This document shows, piece by piece, positions 63,297-64,000 of a stretch of 64,000 bases of DNA (position 1 is the first letter of the stretch; each line of letters opens with the position of its first letter). Both the position numbers and the translations under genes were made by a program. A model generated the notes under the pieces. It was given only the letters and a program-made list of their open reading frames with translations, searched no databases and was not told where the DNA came from. The stretch lies in the NCBI RefSeq assembly GCF_014202225.1, contig NZ_JACHGE010000001.1:167320-231319 (forward strand). Reading direction: 5' to 3'. The stretch is from Algibacter amylolyticus (GTDB lineage: Bacteria > Bacteroidota > Bacteroidia > Flavobacteriales > Flavobacteriaceae).

Positions 63297-64000
63297 TTAT
63301 TGCTGCGGTTTTCCTAATAGGTTAAAATCGAGGTGTTTTTTAACTAAATCGGTATTTTTAACTTTTACGACTACCTCGTCGCCTAGTTGATAGACCAAAC
63401 CGTTGTTTTTACCCACCATAGCGTATAGATCTTGATCGAAGGCGTAATGATCGTCCTTCATGTCGCGAACGCTTACCATACCTTCGCATTTGTTGCTTAC
63501 AATTTCTACATAGATTCCCCAATCGGTAACACCTGTTATTACACCCACAAAATCTTCGTCTTTATGATCTTCCATAAAACGAATTTGCATGTATTTAATA
63601 GAATCGCGTTCGGCTCTGGTTGCTAAACCTTCCATATTACTGGAGTGGTTGCATTTCTCTTCGTAAATGGCTTCGCTAGCCGATTTTCCGCCATCTAAAT
63701 AGTGTTGTAACAACCTGTGCGCCATAACATCTGGATAACGACGTATTGGTGATGTAAAGTGGCTATAATAATTGAATGCTAAACCGTAATGCCCAATGTT
63801 ATGGGTGGTATATTCGGCTTTACTCATACTACGAATAGTTAAAGTATCGACTAGATTTTGTTCTTTTTTTCCGTTTACTTCTTTTAATAAATTGTTTAAA
63901 GAAGCGGTTGTGCTCTTACGATCTTTAAAATTAAGTTTGTAACCAAAACGGCCTACTACATTTTGTAATGAGGCTAATTTACTATCGTCTGGCTCGTCGT
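63297..64000 (-). CDS. rnr: Ribonuclease R (RNase II/RNB family), 3' part of the gene
   Basis: 3'-5' exoribonuclease acting on structured RNA. Only the C-terminal part, about 234 residues, is in the window; the frame stays open to the right edge. It contains the end of the RNB domain (SMSKAEYTTHNIGHYGLAFNYYSHFTSPIRRYPDVMAHRLLQHYL, with the conserved HFTSPIRRYPD) and the C-terminal S1 domain (FVGVITGVTDWGIYVEIV). An internal Met at 63827 is not the start. Confidence 0.95.
   Translation of the reverse strand, partial: DEPDDSKLASLQNVVGRFGYKLNFKDRKSTTASLNNLLKEVNGKKEQNLVDTLTIRSMSKAEYTTHNIGHYGLAFNYYSHFTSPIRRYPDVMAHRLLQHYLDGGKSASEAIYEEKCNHSSNMEGLATRAERDSIKYMQIRFMEDHKDEDFVGVITGVTDWGIYVEIVSNKCEGMVSVRDMKDDHYAFDQDLYAMVGKNNGLVYQLGDEVVVKVKNTDLVKKHLDFNLLGKPQQ

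Overview
The window comes from a low-GC member of the Bacteroidota, most probably a marine Flavobacteriaceae. The evidence is a SusC/SusD pair, type IX secretion C-terminal sorting domains, lineage-typical families (DUF4837, DUF4175, DUF6909, DUF2807), a SusR-like membrane regulator, and promoter boxes of the Bacteroidota form TAnnTTTG just upstream of several genes. I see no insertion sequence, prophage or CRISPR array. Products are assigned by reading the sequence; no database search was possible.

Layout. (1) 1-14374, all on the minus strand: a surface polysaccharide locus. Reading downstream it holds a Wzz-like chain-length protein, the four dTDP-L-rhamnose genes (rmlB, rmlA, rmlC and a C-terminally shortened rmlD), then after a 217-bp gap with a good promoter a UDP-glucuronate 4-epimerase, a hexapeptide acetyltransferase, a Wzx-like flippase, a glycosyltransferase, an O-acyltransferase, two polytopic polymerase/ligase-like proteins, another glycosyltransferase and UDP-glucose 6-dehydrogenase (cut by the window edge). 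The polymer probably contains rhamnose and a uronic acid and may be acetylated. (2) 14380-22884: DUF6909 protein, a GH3-auxin-type acyl-adenylating enzyme, an M23 peptidase, tatA, a DUF4837 lipoprotein, a LysM lytic transglycosylase and pgk. (3) 23201-45884: mostly housekeeping genes (holB, mnmG, ybeY, gltX, glnS, folB, tRNA-Cys), with envelope proteins and a cysteine-rich secreted repeat protein. Two parS-like palindromes flank mnmG. (4) 46033-61937: a beta-glucan (probably laminarin) utilisation locus with a SusR-like regulator, SusC, SusD, a surface glycan-binding lipoprotein, two GH16 lipoproteins, a GH3 beta-glucosidase and a secreted carbohydrate-binding protein. (5) 62094-64000: a DUF2807 protein, a YbjQ-family protein and the 3' part of rnr.

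How the parts work together. In the glucan locus, GH16 enzymes and binding proteins would capture and cut beta-1,3-glucan at the surface, SusCD would import the oligosaccharides, GH3 would release glucose, and the regulator would sense the sugar in the periplasm. An 11-bp motif occurs about 190 bp upstream of both susC and the separately transcribed binding-protein gene, which suggests shared control.

The least explained signal is a dispersed non-coding repeat of 86-98 bp with complementary ends, present three times (24618, 45078, 63180), always in the same orientation and always between genes; one copy carries a different core with a perfect hairpin. Other items worth attention are the parS-like sites, the shared operator motif, the shortened rmlD at a probable cassette junction, a decayed acyltransferase paralog at about 39 kb, and a GlnRS with a Gln/Asn-rich linker and an extra C-terminal domain.
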